From contig NC_051088.1 of assembly GCF_901709675.1 (NCBI RefSeq), positions 21,490,693 through 21,554,692 on the forward strand: a DNA stretch of 64,000 nucleotides, read 5' to 3'. Shown one piece after another: positions 1 through 11,324 of this stretch. The stretch comes from Syngnathus acus. Its lineage: Eukaryota; Chordata; Actinopteri; Syngnathiformes; Syngnathidae. The notes under the pieces were generated by a model, which saw nothing but the letters and a program-made list of their open reading frames with translations, ran no database searches and was not told where the DNA came from. Numbering within the stretch: position 1 is the first letter of the stretch; every line of letters begins with the position of its first letter. The position numbers and the translations under genes are program-made.

Positions 1-130
1 TGTCAGTCCTGCTGTTTTTGATCAGCGGATCGAAAGCGGCGCTCAGGTACTCGGGTGCCGGCGAGGCGCTAATTAGCTCGGCAGGCTAATTGACGTGTAG
101 ATTACGCCACTGAACAAACGCTCAGACTTA
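1..130. promoter_or_regulatory. candidate conserved non-coding element
   Basis: This is non-repetitive sequence with two CTAATT homeodomain-type cores (about 68-76 and 84-91) in a CpG-containing context, followed by a TGACGT half-site. No open frame of note crosses it. The texture resembles a developmental enhancer. Conservation was not tested. Confidence 0.3.
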
Positions 131-630
131 TTTGTTCTCCGCTACCTCGGCGCTAATGAACAATTTACCTGCCGAGTTAAAGGAGGTGCTTGCGTCAACA
201 AAAAAGGCTTGCGCCGGAGTTGCGTCGCCACATGCCGAGCGAGCATCTCTGGGATTCCACAGTGCGAGGAAGCGTGCGTTTCCAAACCCTGAAGGAGAGG
301 ATGGCGAAGATGCGTAATTCCAGAGGGGGAAACGATTCAGTAATGAAAGAGCATGGCGTAAAGAGCGAGGCTATGCTCCCAGTGCCCCGCTTCACCCCCC
401 CTCCCCAACTAAAAAGCGATTTCCTCCATCTTTTTGTCTTCAGGATAGCAAAGCACATGAACAAGCACGTTTCCCCCGCTCGCATCCGTTCTTTAAAAGC
501 GACGACCGCATACAAATATTGGCCCGAACTTTTGTTTATAGACTAATCGCACCTGTTTTTGTGTTTTGGTTTTTCAGCTTTACTTCTAGAGCAAGTTTGC
601 TACTTTTTCTGAATTAATTTTTTTTCTGAA
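131..630. other. intergenic or intronic, no gene seen
   Basis: Overlapping open frames of 61-118 codons occur on both strands but show no domain, no splice context and no consistent coding texture. From about 550 the sequence turns T-rich. I see nothing functional. Confidence 0.5.
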
Positions 631-960
631 TACGCTTAGTTTAAAGTTTTTGTTCGGGTTTTTTCAGGATAATAATAATAATAATCCATTATTTTTAAGA
701 GTTAATGTTTTTTAATACGCTTAGTTTTAAGTTTTTGTTTTTGTCAGGATCAGAATAATTATCCATTAAAAATAATAACAATAATAATAAAAACATTATT
801 TGTACGTATCAGTTAATATTTCTTATAATAATAATAATAATACATTATTTGTATAAGTTTAAATCTTTCTGACTACGCTTAGTTTTAAATTTCTGCTAGT
901 TTTTTTCTTTTTTCAGGATCAGGATATTATCCCGCTTCTGCACACCTTTTTGATTATCTG
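631..960. repeat. three diverged tandem copies with AAT expansions
   Basis: The phrase TACGCTTAGTTTTAAGTTTTTG recurs, with small changes, at about 631, 716 and 874. Each copy is followed by a T-run, TCAGGAT, AAT triplets and a CCATTA or CATTAT motif. The spacing differs (85 then 158 bp) because the AAT runs have different lengths. It looks like an old local tandem duplication. Confidence 0.7.
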
Positions 961-1442
961 ATCATTTGATCAGGTTGTATCAGGGAAACAGAAAATATCG
1001 AGGACACTGGCACTCGAGGATTAGTAATCGCCCAGTCTTGCTTTAGCGGCAAAAAACTGTGAGGAAGTGAGCCCAGCCCTCAGTTAGTCCGGCTGAGACA
1101 GGAAACCTGGTCCGAGCGCTTTTTATCTTTCTCGCTCGGTCCCCCTGGACAGAACGCCGCGAGCGCAGGGATCATTTTAAGCACATACCTGATAAGGAAA
1201 GATGCATGAAGGAAAATTACCTCCCTCCCTCCTAGCGTGGTGAAGACCCACTCATCTTTTGCAGATAGAGTCCCTTTCATCCCCGCCAATCGGGTTTCCG
1301 ACGGTGATTAACACCTTAAAACGGGTCATTACGGAGGGCAATGGCGATGGATCAGAGAGCGCCACTTTGAAATCAAATCCCACCGAGTTCGGACCAGGGA
1401 GGACGGCGGCAGTTTGAGTTTGCGCCTATATTAAACAAACAG
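961..1442. other. unique sequence, no gene seen
   Basis: This is moderately CpG-containing unique sequence without a convincing exon. It lies just upstream of the possible terminal exon at 1601 and may be the last part of that gene's final intron. Confidence 0.4.
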
Positions 1443-1461
1443 CCCCCCCCCCCCCCCCCCC
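1443..1461. repeat. poly-C tract (19 C)
   Basis: An uninterrupted run of 19 C. Such tracts tend to mis-assemble and can form G-quadruplex or i-motif structures. Confidence 0.97.
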
Positions 1462-1600
1462 GCCGCTAGCACTATGCTAGCAGAACTAGCGCAGTTCCCA
1501 GGCCTTCCTATGCTGCGCGAGAAATAAATGGTGCGCCAGGGGAGCACTTTCCCTTTCCTTCCTCATTTCATTCCTCCCTTGCCACTGTTTGTTTTTTCAG

Positions 1601-1743
1601 GTAATGCAAACAGAGCATCTCACAGCAACGTTGTTGACTTGACCCCGAGCGACCCCAAGCGCACCTCCCTCACATATCCAGAGGTGAAATTTGACAAGAA
1701 GTTCAACTCCTCCCTCCCCCTCGATGTGCTCAAATTGAAATAA
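1601..1743 (+). CDS. possible terminal coding exon, unidentified protein
   Basis: Seen: a strong splice acceptor at 1599-1600 (pyrimidine tract GTTTGTTTTTTCAG) opens a frame of 46 complete codons ending in TAA at 1741-1743. The first two exon bases complete a codon begun in the previous exon (phase 1). The peptide contains NVVDLTPSDPKRTSLTYPEV, then KFDKKFNSSLPLDVLKLK at the C terminus. It is charged and hydrophilic, with no membrane segment. Codon choice (AAC, GAC, CCC, AAG, CTC, GTG) looks coding. Downstream the sequence becomes T-rich and non-coding, as a 3' UTR would. I did not recognise the protein and saw no earlier exon, so the rest of the gene would lie to the left of the window. It could be a chance frame after a decoy acceptor. 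Confidence 0.42.
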
Positions 1744-1797
1744 CGACTCCGTCTCCGTGGTAATCGGTAACTAATTGAACCTCGGTGGGGTTGTCGT

Positions 1798-1935
1798 GGA
1801 GGGATTTTATTTATTTTTATTATTTATTTATTTTATGTTATTTTATTTTATTTAGGTTTTCATATTTTTATTTATCGTATTTCTTATTTTTGATTGATAT
1901 TTATTTTAATTATTTTATTTTATTTTATTTATGAC
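1798..1935. repeat. TTTTA-type low-complexity tract
   Basis: About 135 bp composed almost only of T and A in TTTAT and TTTTA units. If the frame at 1601 is a terminal exon, this falls in its 3' UTR or just past its end. Confidence 0.9.
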
Positions 1936-3019
1936 CTGCTCCAACATGCCCACCCTTTGTATGTCAGGTGTGACAGAAGCTACCAAGAGGAGCCAATCAG
2001 TCTTTAACACCCTGACTTGTTCTTTTAATGTGCCCGCCGCCGCCGCCACTGTGCCTCGTGCACCGCTACAAATTGGCTTCCAACAGAAATATGAGGTGTC
2101 ACAGAGCCATTAGACGGACGGAGACTTGAAGTCAGCCCAGGAATCATGTGACAAAGTGCGACAATCAGCCGGCCATTAGCTTTGGCAGCAAAGTCACATC
2201 TTCAACTCACATCAACATTAACTATTTTTATTCACATCTTCATCAAATGACAAGCAGAACAGGCCCAATTAGAGCTTTTTTTATTATGCTAGCCAGTTAT
2301 CATTGTCCGCCACCATGTTTTGTATGATAAGTTCAGTTTTGCCTTTTGACTTCTTGCTCGATAACTGGAGCAGAAATATTTTTCTATCAAGTCAAAGTTT
2401 GGACACTGGACCCCGAGCTGCCGAGAAAGAGAACGCTGAGAAAGCAGGCATCTGACCCTCGCAGCTGCTTCCTTTTGGGATTCCTCGAATTGCAACATTG
2501 GAATTTCGCCTTTTTTTTTCTGGATGGACAGGAAGCGCACTTTGACCAGAGAACAGTTGCGACATGGCGCAAAAATGACATCCAGGGTAGCGACTTCAGC
2601 TGATGATGCTGAGGACAGCTTCATCTCCCCCCTGGCCATGCCAGGAGAGTTGAAGTTTTGAAACCATCTTGAGCAAGAGTAGCCATCTTGTCTGCCGCCA
2701 TTCTGAACGGACACGCTGACAGATGTTTCCGAGGACGACGCAATTGGCGAGCTGGCTGGCAATGAGAGGGCCACCCACACCTCGACGGCCATACTTAACG
2801 TTATTACGGATCGCCGGTAGCACATTTCGCTGCACACCCAACCGGTGCGGCAATTTCTCTTAAAAAGCTAGCGTCCTATTTGATTAGCAATGCTCAATTA
2901 ACGACAATTTAGACGGCGAGGAGGAAGTCGGACCTGAGAGGAGATCAGGTGGCGTCGCGCTGAGTCTGTGCGCGGGAGATAAGAGCGGTGCGCATGCAGT
3001 CGGCCCGAGGCCCATTCCG

Positions 3020-3021
<2 letters not shown>
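1936..3021. other. unique sequence, no gene seen
   Basis: It contains a short CCG triplet run near 2036-2048. Long chance frames exist (182 codons on the - strand at 2289-2837), but they are serine- and arginine-rich without motifs and lack splice context. Around 2155-2200 a GGCCATTAGC motif gives a weak CNE-like texture. Confidence 0.4.

Positions 3022-3070
<49 letters not shown>
3022..3070. repeat. (GT)n microsatellite
   Basis: A 49-nt uninterrupted GT run. Confidence 0.98.
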
Positions 3071-3072
<2 letters not shown>

Positions 3073-4574
3073 TGGGGGAGGACATGTGCTTGTACAAAGA
3101 TTTGTGTGTGTGTTGGCGTGGACGACACATGAGAAAGGTGCTTGACGGCGTGAAGCGACTTATCTCTCATTACGGCAAACAGAGCAGGAAGATGCTCTCT
3201 TCCAAACAATTAGACGACACGCTGTCGCGGCCGACACGGTGCCCGCATGCTAGCCCGCGCGGCTAACGAGCCGCTCGCGCTTCCAAAGGGACACGTGACG
3301 GGCTTTGAGGGCTTTCTCGGAAAATGTAGGATTCAAAATCGATGCGGACTGGCGAGCCAGACACAATGAAGCAACTCCAGAAAGAATGTGTGCAGCGGGA
3401 AGCGTGATGAAATGAGAGTAAAGGTGGCTCGCGGGAGGATAAAGCAAGTGACAGCACGTGAAAGAGAACCCCAGTCGCTCTTTTTGTCCTCCGCGTGCAT
3501 CTGAGCATCCAGGTTGACTTTCACTTTGCACGTCGCCACGCATCAACGTGTCGGCCGCCGAATGGCTAAAAGGCAAATGTCGAGTGACAGGCCCCGGAGA
3601 GCTCGCCGCCCTGGATGTTGCTGCTCGTCCTTGATGGCGGCCAGAAGAAGATAAATATGTTTGTGGCCAAAGAGGAAGAGGGAAAAGAGGATTTGGCGCC
3701 ACCCGAGTGTGTCTGACAGCTTGAAGGGCTGGAACGGCGCGCGAGCCGACACCTTGGTGGCTCCCGGGTGGATACGGGAGCCTTGTTCGGTCGGGGAGGA
3801 GGAGCGGCAATACAATTTTGCAGCCAGTGTATTTGTATTTATTGTGTCACACCTTCCCGATGACATTCTGGGTTCCCTCTCGGGCAAACGGAACCGGCGC
3901 AACACACACAGACGCTTCCAGGTCCAAGTCCCCGCTGATGCTTCCAACCACTTCCAGCTGATGCAATAAAATACTTAAAGGACAACAATTCTGAGTTCTG
4001 ATCAAGTCCAAATGAATCAAATAGCAAGAAGCGAAGGAATCTACACCGACCAACCCTTTCGTGATATTTGCCACTTCAGCTGCCACTCTTACCTGCCCCC
4101 CACCCTTGAAAAGAATAGGGAGGAGAAGAGGGCTTCTTAAGGATGAGTTCCCTGGTTTTAAACAAACATGACCCTCCTGGTTCCTTCTGAGGAGAAGTGG
4201 ACAAAACCACGGCTGAGTGGTAGAGAAAGCTAAGAGCCCTCCATGGTGGCGATAACTCCTTGCTTTTTGTTGAAGAATAGGTATGATGGCCCTGGTAAAA
4301 GGGGGGGGGGGCAGGGAGGGGGGAGGTCTTCGTGAAGTACCATCCAACACCACTTCAAGCTGCACCCTCGTTACTAAAAATAGATACGCCGGGAGGAGGG
4401 AGAATTAGGAACATAAAGTCCACGCGTGCGCGTAGAGCCGAGCCGCGGCGAGACAAAACAGCGCTGGAGTTTTGACACGGCAAACCAAAACTTTGGTGTC
4501 GAACATCTTATCTGCCGCTCAGGGACGTCTGTCGGAAACTCTACTCGGGATTGCGACACTTCCTGACATTCCGT
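3071..4574. other. unique sequence, no gene seen
   Basis: This GC-balanced unique DNA gives long overlapping frames on both strands (up to 186 codons at 3250-3810, - strand). Several mutually overlapping frames in the same interval and the lack of family motifs argue for chance. A poly-G run lies near 4300-4312. Confidence 0.45.
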
Positions 4575-4935
4575 GATGGAGAGTTGCGGGGAGGGAGGGC
4601 AAAGAGGAAGTAGGGGGGGGGAGAGGCGGCCATCTTGAGGTCTTCCAATAAGGGATTATGACATAGATCATAAATATACTCAAGCTTATAAATATTTGAG
4701 CAAAGCTACTCCTCTTGCTTAATGTGCTATACAGGACTAATTAAGCTGCCATCTGATAGATGTAATGACGGGGCGGTGGGCTCGGGGTGTGCGTGCTACG
4801 CTGACGGAGGGATCATGATGTAGCTGAGGTGGCTGGGGACAGAAATATCATCCGTATTGCTAGCTTTATAATCATGATAGCAACGCTAATGATGAGCTGC
4901 CACTTCAATTAAAAGCGCTTACTACGACCCAAAAG
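4575..4935. promoter_or_regulatory. strong candidate conserved non-coding element
   Basis: From 4640 to 4775 there is a dense run of AT-rich but non-repetitive sequence: TCATAAATATACTC, CTTATAAATATTTGAG, GGACTAATTAAGCTGC, CTGATAGATGTAATGACGG. It contains homeodomain (TAATTA), GATA-like and MEF2-like AT motifs. A second patch at 4840-4930 holds TTATAATCATGATAGC and CTTCAATTAAAAG. This is the texture of vertebrate developmental enhancers. Conservation was not tested. Confidence 0.5.
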
Positions 4936-5454
4936 GAGACGCCCCCCCCCCACACCTTTGACAGACACACTTGGTCTCTTCCCACCTGTTTAATTGGAAG
5001 TCCAACTTTCCAGCACATAGCGGGAACCCGACATCCCGCCAGTGAAAGATTCTAATTCCAACGTTTTATTTTGGAGGGTGATGACAGGTGCCAACAATAG
5101 GCATAAAGAGAGGAAAGGCGGCCCCTAGCTCACACTCTTATTAAGAAGAAAAAAAAATCTATGCTAAGGAGTGACGTCTTTACGACGCGCCGTAGAGTGA
5201 ACCCGTTGATTCTTACGCGACCCGAGACTGACTTTTGCGAAGCTATTGTCCGGCGAACCCGAGAAGAGGGAGCCGCAGATGTCCTGACTCGATGATTTCG
5301 CCGTAACCGGATGATCGATGCAGATTAATTATGTGATAGTGGTTCTGGCCGCCTGCCACGATGTGATTGTGACTCTCGGCTTGAAGGGGGCAGAGGCAAA
5401 AGTCAGACTCGTTCAGGTACTTTATTCAATTAGAGCTGCGTGGAAGCATTATTT
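4936..5454. other. unique sequence with CNE-like patch
   Basis: No gene is seen. At 5270-5385 a patch with GATGATTTCGCCG, GATTAATTATGTGATAG and a CpG-rich flank looks enhancer-like. The remainder is plain. Confidence 0.35.
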
Positions 5455-5475
5455 CACACACACACACACACACAC
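5455..5475. repeat. short (CA)n
   Basis: About ten CA units. Confidence 0.95.
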
Positions 5476-6283
5476 ATGCACGCACCGCTGACCCGACACG
5501 CTCATACTGCTGAGCAAACACACATGCCAAGTAGCCATGAGCCTAATGAGCCCATTATTGTATTTACCTTAGATAAGGTGAGCGATGCCTGCCGATAAGC
5601 GCCAGATAAGGCAGGGGAGGGGTGAGGGGGGGGGGGGGTACATGCCGCTCCGCAATTCAACGGTCGAGCCAAAGTGGGATCGGCGGATTTCAAAACATCT
5701 ACTGGGGCAGGGCGGGATCTGATTCTGAACATCATGAGTGACTTCTCAGGCGCGTACATGCCACATATGTAATGTCCTCCCCCCCCTCCCCTCCTCGTCC
5801 TCCTGCATGCAACCTGAGATGGGCCCCCAGCAGAATTGTGGGCAATTTTTCGCTCACATGCTACACTGTCGAAGGCGGCGCTTTTTTGAGGTGAGAGAAA
5901 GTGACAGCGCCGACTCTCCAGGGCAAAGCTTCCCAGTCGAGTGGATCGGCATAGTGAAAATCACTTATGAATAGTCATTAAGGCTTGGTTACTGAGCGCC
6001 TGCGAGCCCGCCACTTCCTGCCTGGCGTCCTCGCAAGGTGCATCTTTTAATTGCCCGATGATCCCCCCAATGTGTGAGTGCACATCACATGACAAGACGC
6101 AGCTTCAGTCAGCCCTGGGCCTCCACATCTGTTCAAGACCCAGAAGAACTCGGAGTAAAGAGTGAAGAATTTGGTATTCTGTCCTTTTCTCATGCTGAAG
6201 GAGCAGAACTCGCCGTATCACGGCAATGTTTCATTTTTCTGTTTCCCCATTCCATCGGTGAACCAACCTGGATGGTGCCGAAT
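5476..6283. other. unique sequence, no gene seen
   Basis: It has a poly-G run near 5627-5638 and a poly-C/T patch near 5775-5800. No exon was supported. Confidence 0.45.
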
Positions 6284-6309
6284 AAAAATGAAAATGAAAA
6301 TGAAAATAA
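6284..6309. repeat. (AAAATG)n
   Basis: Four AAAATG units in tandem. Confidence 0.9.
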
Positions 6310-7727
6310 GTAAAAAAAATAAGCAAATAAAAGGTTCCTTTCCGCCCTGACCTCCCAACGTGTCACCGACGCCAGCCCGCTACCGAGTTTGTCACGCTTT
6401 ATCGCATTTTCTGTGTCACGACATTCAAATCAGCGGGGTTATCCGTCAGGCGCACTTTGCTCAGGGCGGAGCGAGCATCGCGCGTCGGCTACGAGGGTCA
6501 TTTCTACACTGCCTTTATTTGCAGAGCAATTTCATCCCGTCTGCGTGCGTAGAGGATTGAGCTCGCCATCTCGTCTCGCCTTCAAACGTGGCAAATCAGT
6601 ACAGTCGCCCCCTTTGACACCAAATGCGGCGCGATTATAGACTCGATGCAGCCTTAATAAGCTAAATAATGAGGGAATTGCAGAACTACCCCGGCGCCAT
6701 TACGGCCCAACAATAACGCAAGGAGAGCGTAAAGCAGTGTAGGGCAGAAGGTAGGCGGCGAGGAAATAATGAGGCTACTGTGGAAGTAATGTTGTCTCCA
6801 TTGTACGCCTGTGTAAAAGGCTGATTCTTAACACGCACAGCAATAAGCCAGGCCGAGGCTTCGGGAAGAATGGTGCACAGAGCGCCGCTCTCTCTCGCTC
6901 ACACTCTCTCTCTCTCGCTACTTCACCCCGTTGGCCGCCGCCTTTCTTTCCGCGCTCGTCTCGGTGACGGCCGGCGACGTCGCCGGCTGGCAACGCGTGG
7001 CGCCTTAAAGGCGAGGGATGAGCTGCAGGTGTGCCAAACTTGTAAACACGCGCAAATTGCACATTTTGCCAACCCGTGGCAATGAGGTCACGGAATAATT
7101 GCTGTTTTGTCAGCGTCGAGGCGGAGGAGGATTTTGGCTTCACGCGATGGCAAACATTTTGGCGGCAAAGTACTGCCTTGCATCCAGCTGCTCAAACGAG
7201 GAAAGATTCATACACGGTGGTCATTTGCCCCTAATTTTGACCTGCATGTCAACACGGTGACCGACAAAAGTCTCTGTCCGTACTTGCAAGACAAGACAGG
7301 TGCATATAATTCAACAGCGGCGCACGTGCGGCCCTGAAAGCGCGCTCGGCGATGGCCGCTTGGCAGGATCGCATCCAGGTGGCGAGCCATGAATGCCGAC
7401 CTCTGTCGGGCTCCATAGAGCGGCGAGTGTCTGCAAACAATTCAATACATTCTTCCGAGCCGTACGCACGTTTAGTAGCCGCCGAACGCTCGGGGACCTT
7501 TGACCCCATCCTTGCATCTTCAGCTGCTTCCTTTGATACGTTGCACTTTGTTTAAGTAGGCTGAGCCTCGGCGGTAATTTTATTTTTTTATTTTTTTTTC
7601 ACGAGCCGTTAATATCGATTGGCGCCGGCGCCGAGAGCAGCCCGGCTCAATCTCGGTAACGGCGTTCCATTATATAGCGGACGACAGGCACGTTAGCCGC
7701 GTGTCTTCCATACAGCGGTGCGCGTGG
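6310..7727. other. unique, partly CpG-rich sequence, no gene seen
   Basis: A CT-rich low-complexity patch lies at about 6888-6920. CpG-containing stretches near 6940-7000 and 7610-7735 could be regulatory, but no splice pair, TATA box or coding-like frame stands out. Confidence 0.4.
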
Positions 7728-7925
7728 CGGCGGTGAGTTATCAAATTGATAGTGACTCAAATTGATTTGGATAATGAAGGTCGCTGCACCTTGAAATATA
7801 ACGGCCACTTATTGTAATTACTGTCGCAATTACCAAGGTCATCACCACGGAGACAAAGGGCCTGAAAGGCTCGTGCCAAAGATGAGTCTTTTATTTACTG
7901 CTGTCGCTGCGGCGAAACATCTAAA
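7728..7925. promoter_or_regulatory. strong candidate conserved non-coding element
   Basis: It holds the perfect palindrome TATCAAATTGATA (7739-7751), followed by the related CTCAAATTGATTTGGATAATG. Next come TTGTAATTACTGTCGCAATT and ACCAAGGTCATCACC, the latter resembling a nuclear-receptor half-site. It is dense, non-repetitive and has no ORF. The repeated TCAAATTGAT core suggests clustered homeodomain sites. Conservation was not tested. Confidence 0.5.
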
Positions 7926-8289
7926 AGTCATGTCAGACATACAACAAATAAGCGCTTAGAATGCTGTTTGACTTCAGGCCCCCTCGGCCCCTCCCCTCCC
8001 CATCCCTCCCGCCGTTCCCCTTCTCCTGACTGCCTGTCACTGAGGAACGACATCCTGCTTGAGACGTACTCAACACCTTGGCGGCGGCGGCGGCGCCGAC
8101 GGGCACAAAAAGGTTTGACACGGAGCATCTTAGAAAAAAAATCCAAAGTGACTTATGCGCCGCTGTCAGGTGCAGCGGCTGTTTCCTCGCCGCGCTATCT
8201 GTCAGAATCAAACACTATTAGAGCGTGTTTCCTTTCACACAGTCGGGCCTGCAATGAAACCCGTGGCCTTTGTTTGGGCCGCACCAAGC
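7926..8289. other. unique sequence, no gene seen
   Basis: It contains a short GGC triplet run (about 8080-8095) and a C/T-rich patch. No exon was supported. Confidence 0.4.
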
Positions 8290-8470
8290 AGGAGGATGAC
8301 CTCAGCTCTGAAACAATAAAGGCCCTGTAATGGCCCCTCCAGAGGCACGCCGGGGGGGAGGGGCTATAAACTTTTCTTTAACACACTGTGCAAATTGATG
8401 CCATAAAGTCTCCATCTCATTTGGGAGATCCACCGCTTATAAAACAAACGAAGTTTGCGGCGAGACTTTG
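8290..8470. promoter_or_regulatory. candidate conserved non-coding element with TATA-like box
   Basis: GAAACAATAAAGGCC (a SOX-type ACAAT core) is followed by a GGGGCTATAAACTT box near 8362-8375, then GTGCAAATTGATGCC. It may be an enhancer or a weak core promoter. No adjoining first exon with a clear donor was found. Confidence 0.35.
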
Positions 8471-9075
8471 GTGGAAGCAAACAAGCGCTTTTTGCTTTTG
8501 ACAGCGACGTGTGGCTTTAAAAGTTGTAGGAGTGGGCATGAGGCATGGCAAACCGCTAAGAGGATCAAATATGGGAGCACAACAAAAGCTGTGTCACAAG
8601 ACGCCCCCTCCCCGCCCCGCCCCTCCCCTCCCCACCCACCGCCTTTACCTCTAACCTCCTGTTACCACGACAGCACCACAAAGGCAGCGGCCCATAAGAA
8701 CACAAAGAACAAAACGGCGGACAGATGTAGGTATTGTCATGCAGAGTCCGCGCCAGCCCTCCGAAGGCTCCCACCACGGCCCGGCCCGACCCGGCTTGGC
8801 CTCGTCTGAAAAAAGAGCAACTGTGCGGCACTGCCCTCGCGACGGCCGTGACTGTCGCCGACCAGGTCGGTCAGAATCGGCCATCTACTCTTCACATCAC
8901 TTGTCTTTCGGTGTTTTTAAAACCCAAAATGGATGCCATTATCCGGCTATCACGTCCGGGGTGGGATCCGGATAGGTCTGTGCTGCAACTTTTGGACCGA
9001 TGTGTTGCGGCACGTCAGCGTTTGGACCACTCAGGGTATAATTGCCTTGCGGTGGTAATGACTCAAGAGCGGGGG
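8471..9075. other. unique sequence, no gene seen
   Basis: Overlapping frames on both strands in a C-rich segment look like chance. Nothing was supported. Confidence 0.45.
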
Positions 9076-9145
9076 CGTCGCGGAGCTGCCTTAAATTAGC
9101 CGAGGATTTAATCTAATTGGTGAAAGTCATCTGCTCCAACCGTCC
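9076..9145. promoter_or_regulatory. small CNE-like patch
   Basis: CCTTAAATTAGCCGAGG followed by TTTAATCTAATTGGTG packs three ATTA or AATT cores into 45 bp, in a non-repetitive context. Confidence 0.3.
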
Positions 9146-10079
9146 TCATGCTAAATCCCCTCGCTCGGCAGTCTAGACGGAATTCTCATGTTGGGACAAA
9201 TGTAGAGCGGCTGGCCGGTCTAATGCCTGAGTTAGCAAAGCGTGCTTATTTTTATTTTTTTTTCACCGAATCAATACGCTTTAAATTGATTCCTGGTTGT
9301 AGAGTCAGGATTTGCCCTGGAGAGGAGCGGCGAGCGGTGAAGGACCCGAGCAGGTTAAATAGAAATAAGACATATAATCACACATTTCAAGCACTCACGT
9401 CAAGGTAGCGCACAAATGCCAGAACCAAAAGTGGGCCATTGCGAAGGTAATTTGCTCGTCATCTTTCCTACGCTTTGAACGTCCTCTTCAATAAACCTGT
9501 TGATAGCCTGCGGCACGCGGCGAGAACACCCGGAGGGAACATCGCGTATCAAAGGAAGACAATCTTTCCCCATACAAAGGCGCCACTACACCTTAATGTT
9601 GAGTTTAATCTCCCGCTCTCCCAGGTGCTAGCAAAACTGTTCATTCATTGACGTAGCATAAAACGTCGGAATCAGCTTATGACATTTTACGAGCGCTCGT
9701 GTGTACGTTGCAAGGTGAGACGTGTATTGCGTTCTATTAAAGATGAAGCTCCGCGGGGCTTAGTGCATAACTCTTTTTTTTTTTTATGTCATTCAATTTA
9801 GCTGCCGCTGGTCCTCATGATCAACGACAAACCTGAAGGCGTACGTGGCGTGCGCAGCATGTCAGGGCTCCACCTCGCCCGCCACCTTAGAGGATTCCTC
9901 AAAGTGGATCATTTTCCTGCTTTTACTGAGCGTTTGTTTCCACAGTCCCAGTGGGAGGAAAGCGTTACCTACACCTTGAATGCAAACAGCACGCCTACGG
10001 AAGTTCAACGAGCTATTCGCGTTAGCTTTAAAACAACAAACCAAACAAAAGAATCTACGTTAAAAAAATGCACTCGATT
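9146..10079. other. unique sequence, no gene seen
   Basis: Around 9415-9530 the texture is mildly CNE-like (GAAGGTAATTTGCTCG). A frame at 9817-10083 (+) has no splice context or motif and is treated as chance. Confidence 0.4.
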
Positions 10080-10300
10080 GTGATGAGATGTCGCAGGCTT
10101 CCCGCAGCCTTGACCGTCCAAGCTTGTACAGTATGTCGGCAAAATGCTTTTCAATATTCATCTCCATGAATATTTTCCTCTGTTTTGTATGAGAAATAAG
10201 GTGGAAATCATAAACAGGTTCCGGGGGATGTTGGAAAGGGGAGGGGCTGTCTGGGAAATTGTGCGTGGTGGGAAGACAAATCATGGCCTTACCTCAGGTG
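10080..10300. promoter_or_regulatory. candidate CNE with perfect inverted repeat
   Basis: AATATTCAT (10153-10161) and ATGAATATT (10166-10174) form perfect 9-bp arms around CTCC. This could be a hairpin or two facing AT-rich factor sites. The flanks are non-repetitive. Confidence 0.4.
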
Positions 10301-10479
10301 AAAAATATTGTTGCTTTGTTTAAAAGTGCATGGAAGGCGAGCCACGTTATTAGAATGTTTAAATATTAATTCTTCCGCTCGTAAAGACGATGGAAGCGAA
10401 CGCGTTCGCTACTTTGTTCCCCCACAAGCCGCTGCAGCAATCTCAGTGTGCTCGCCCTCCTGGGGGCGAACGTCATTTG

Positions 10480-10690
10480 CACTTGGGGTAACATGATGGT
10501 GTGCAGGTTAACATGTTTGTGGCGATATTACAGCAGGTTGTCACGGGGCCGCTACTGATGGGAGCGTTAACATCTGACACCTCAACAACCTGCAGCTCAC
10601 CTGTCACATGCTGAGAGCTGGCTAATTGCTAACCACGCGCATGTGGGTCGCTCGCGTGTTGCTATGGAAACGTCACAAATTATTAAATTG
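10480..10690. promoter_or_regulatory. candidate conserved non-coding element
   Basis: It contains GTCATTTGCACTTGGGG, repeated GTTAACAT motifs (also GCGTTAACATCTG), E-box-like CAGGTTG and CACCTG cores, and CTGGCTAATTGCTAACC. The motif-dense unique texture fits an enhancer. Conservation was not tested. Confidence 0.4.
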
Positions 10691-11324
10691 CCGAGACATT
10701 GCATATTTTAAAAAGGAAGCGGTTATCCCCAAAAAATATGATATAGATACGTAGACATGGCATACGTATTCACACTTTGCTCCAAATTAAGTACAGGGAC
10801 GAAAAAAAAAAAAGAAGAGAAGTATTGATTCAATTAATTTACTGATGATTTTGAGATGCACCTAAGCACTTGTTTTATTTTATTCTTATCACTGACATAT
10901 AAAAACTGTCATAGTGCTAAGCTGGAAGAAAATAAGCTACCTAGCTAACCCTACCCATCTTGTCAAAGCAAGCTAATGACGTCAACAAAAAATATATATA
11001 TAATTTTCTGGTCAGTTTCTTCTTATTTTTCTAGATAGGCAGATCGTTTTTGAATGCCAGAAGCTGGTGGTTTTTAGTTTACACACCACTGGCTACACAC
11101 ACACGTCAGTGAGTCACTAAGAGGCCGCCAAAGTGCGGCCAAGGATCCACGTTAGCTCACGCCGACACCGAGAAGACATCAGATAGCAAAATGTTCGGCA
11201 TCACTCTCAAGTCTTCCAGCCGAGCCCCACCCCGCCCCGCCGCCGCATGTTGAAGTCACTGATGCGGCAGTGGCAATTCACCAGTTGGGTGTCGAGCCAC
11301 TCTAAAAGCTCATCAAGCACGGCC
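10691..11324. other. AT-rich unique sequence, no gene seen
   Basis: A short poly-A (10802-10813) and a TATATATA patch near 10990-11003 are present. Nothing else was supported. Confidence 0.45.

Noticed and set aside
2289-2837. 182-codon open frame on the minus strand
   Set aside because: No motif, no flanking splice sites, and overlapped by other frames on both strands.
3250-3810. 186-codon open frame on the minus strand
   Set aside because: Several overlapping frames share the interval, there is no domain or splice context, and composition looks like GC-rich chance.
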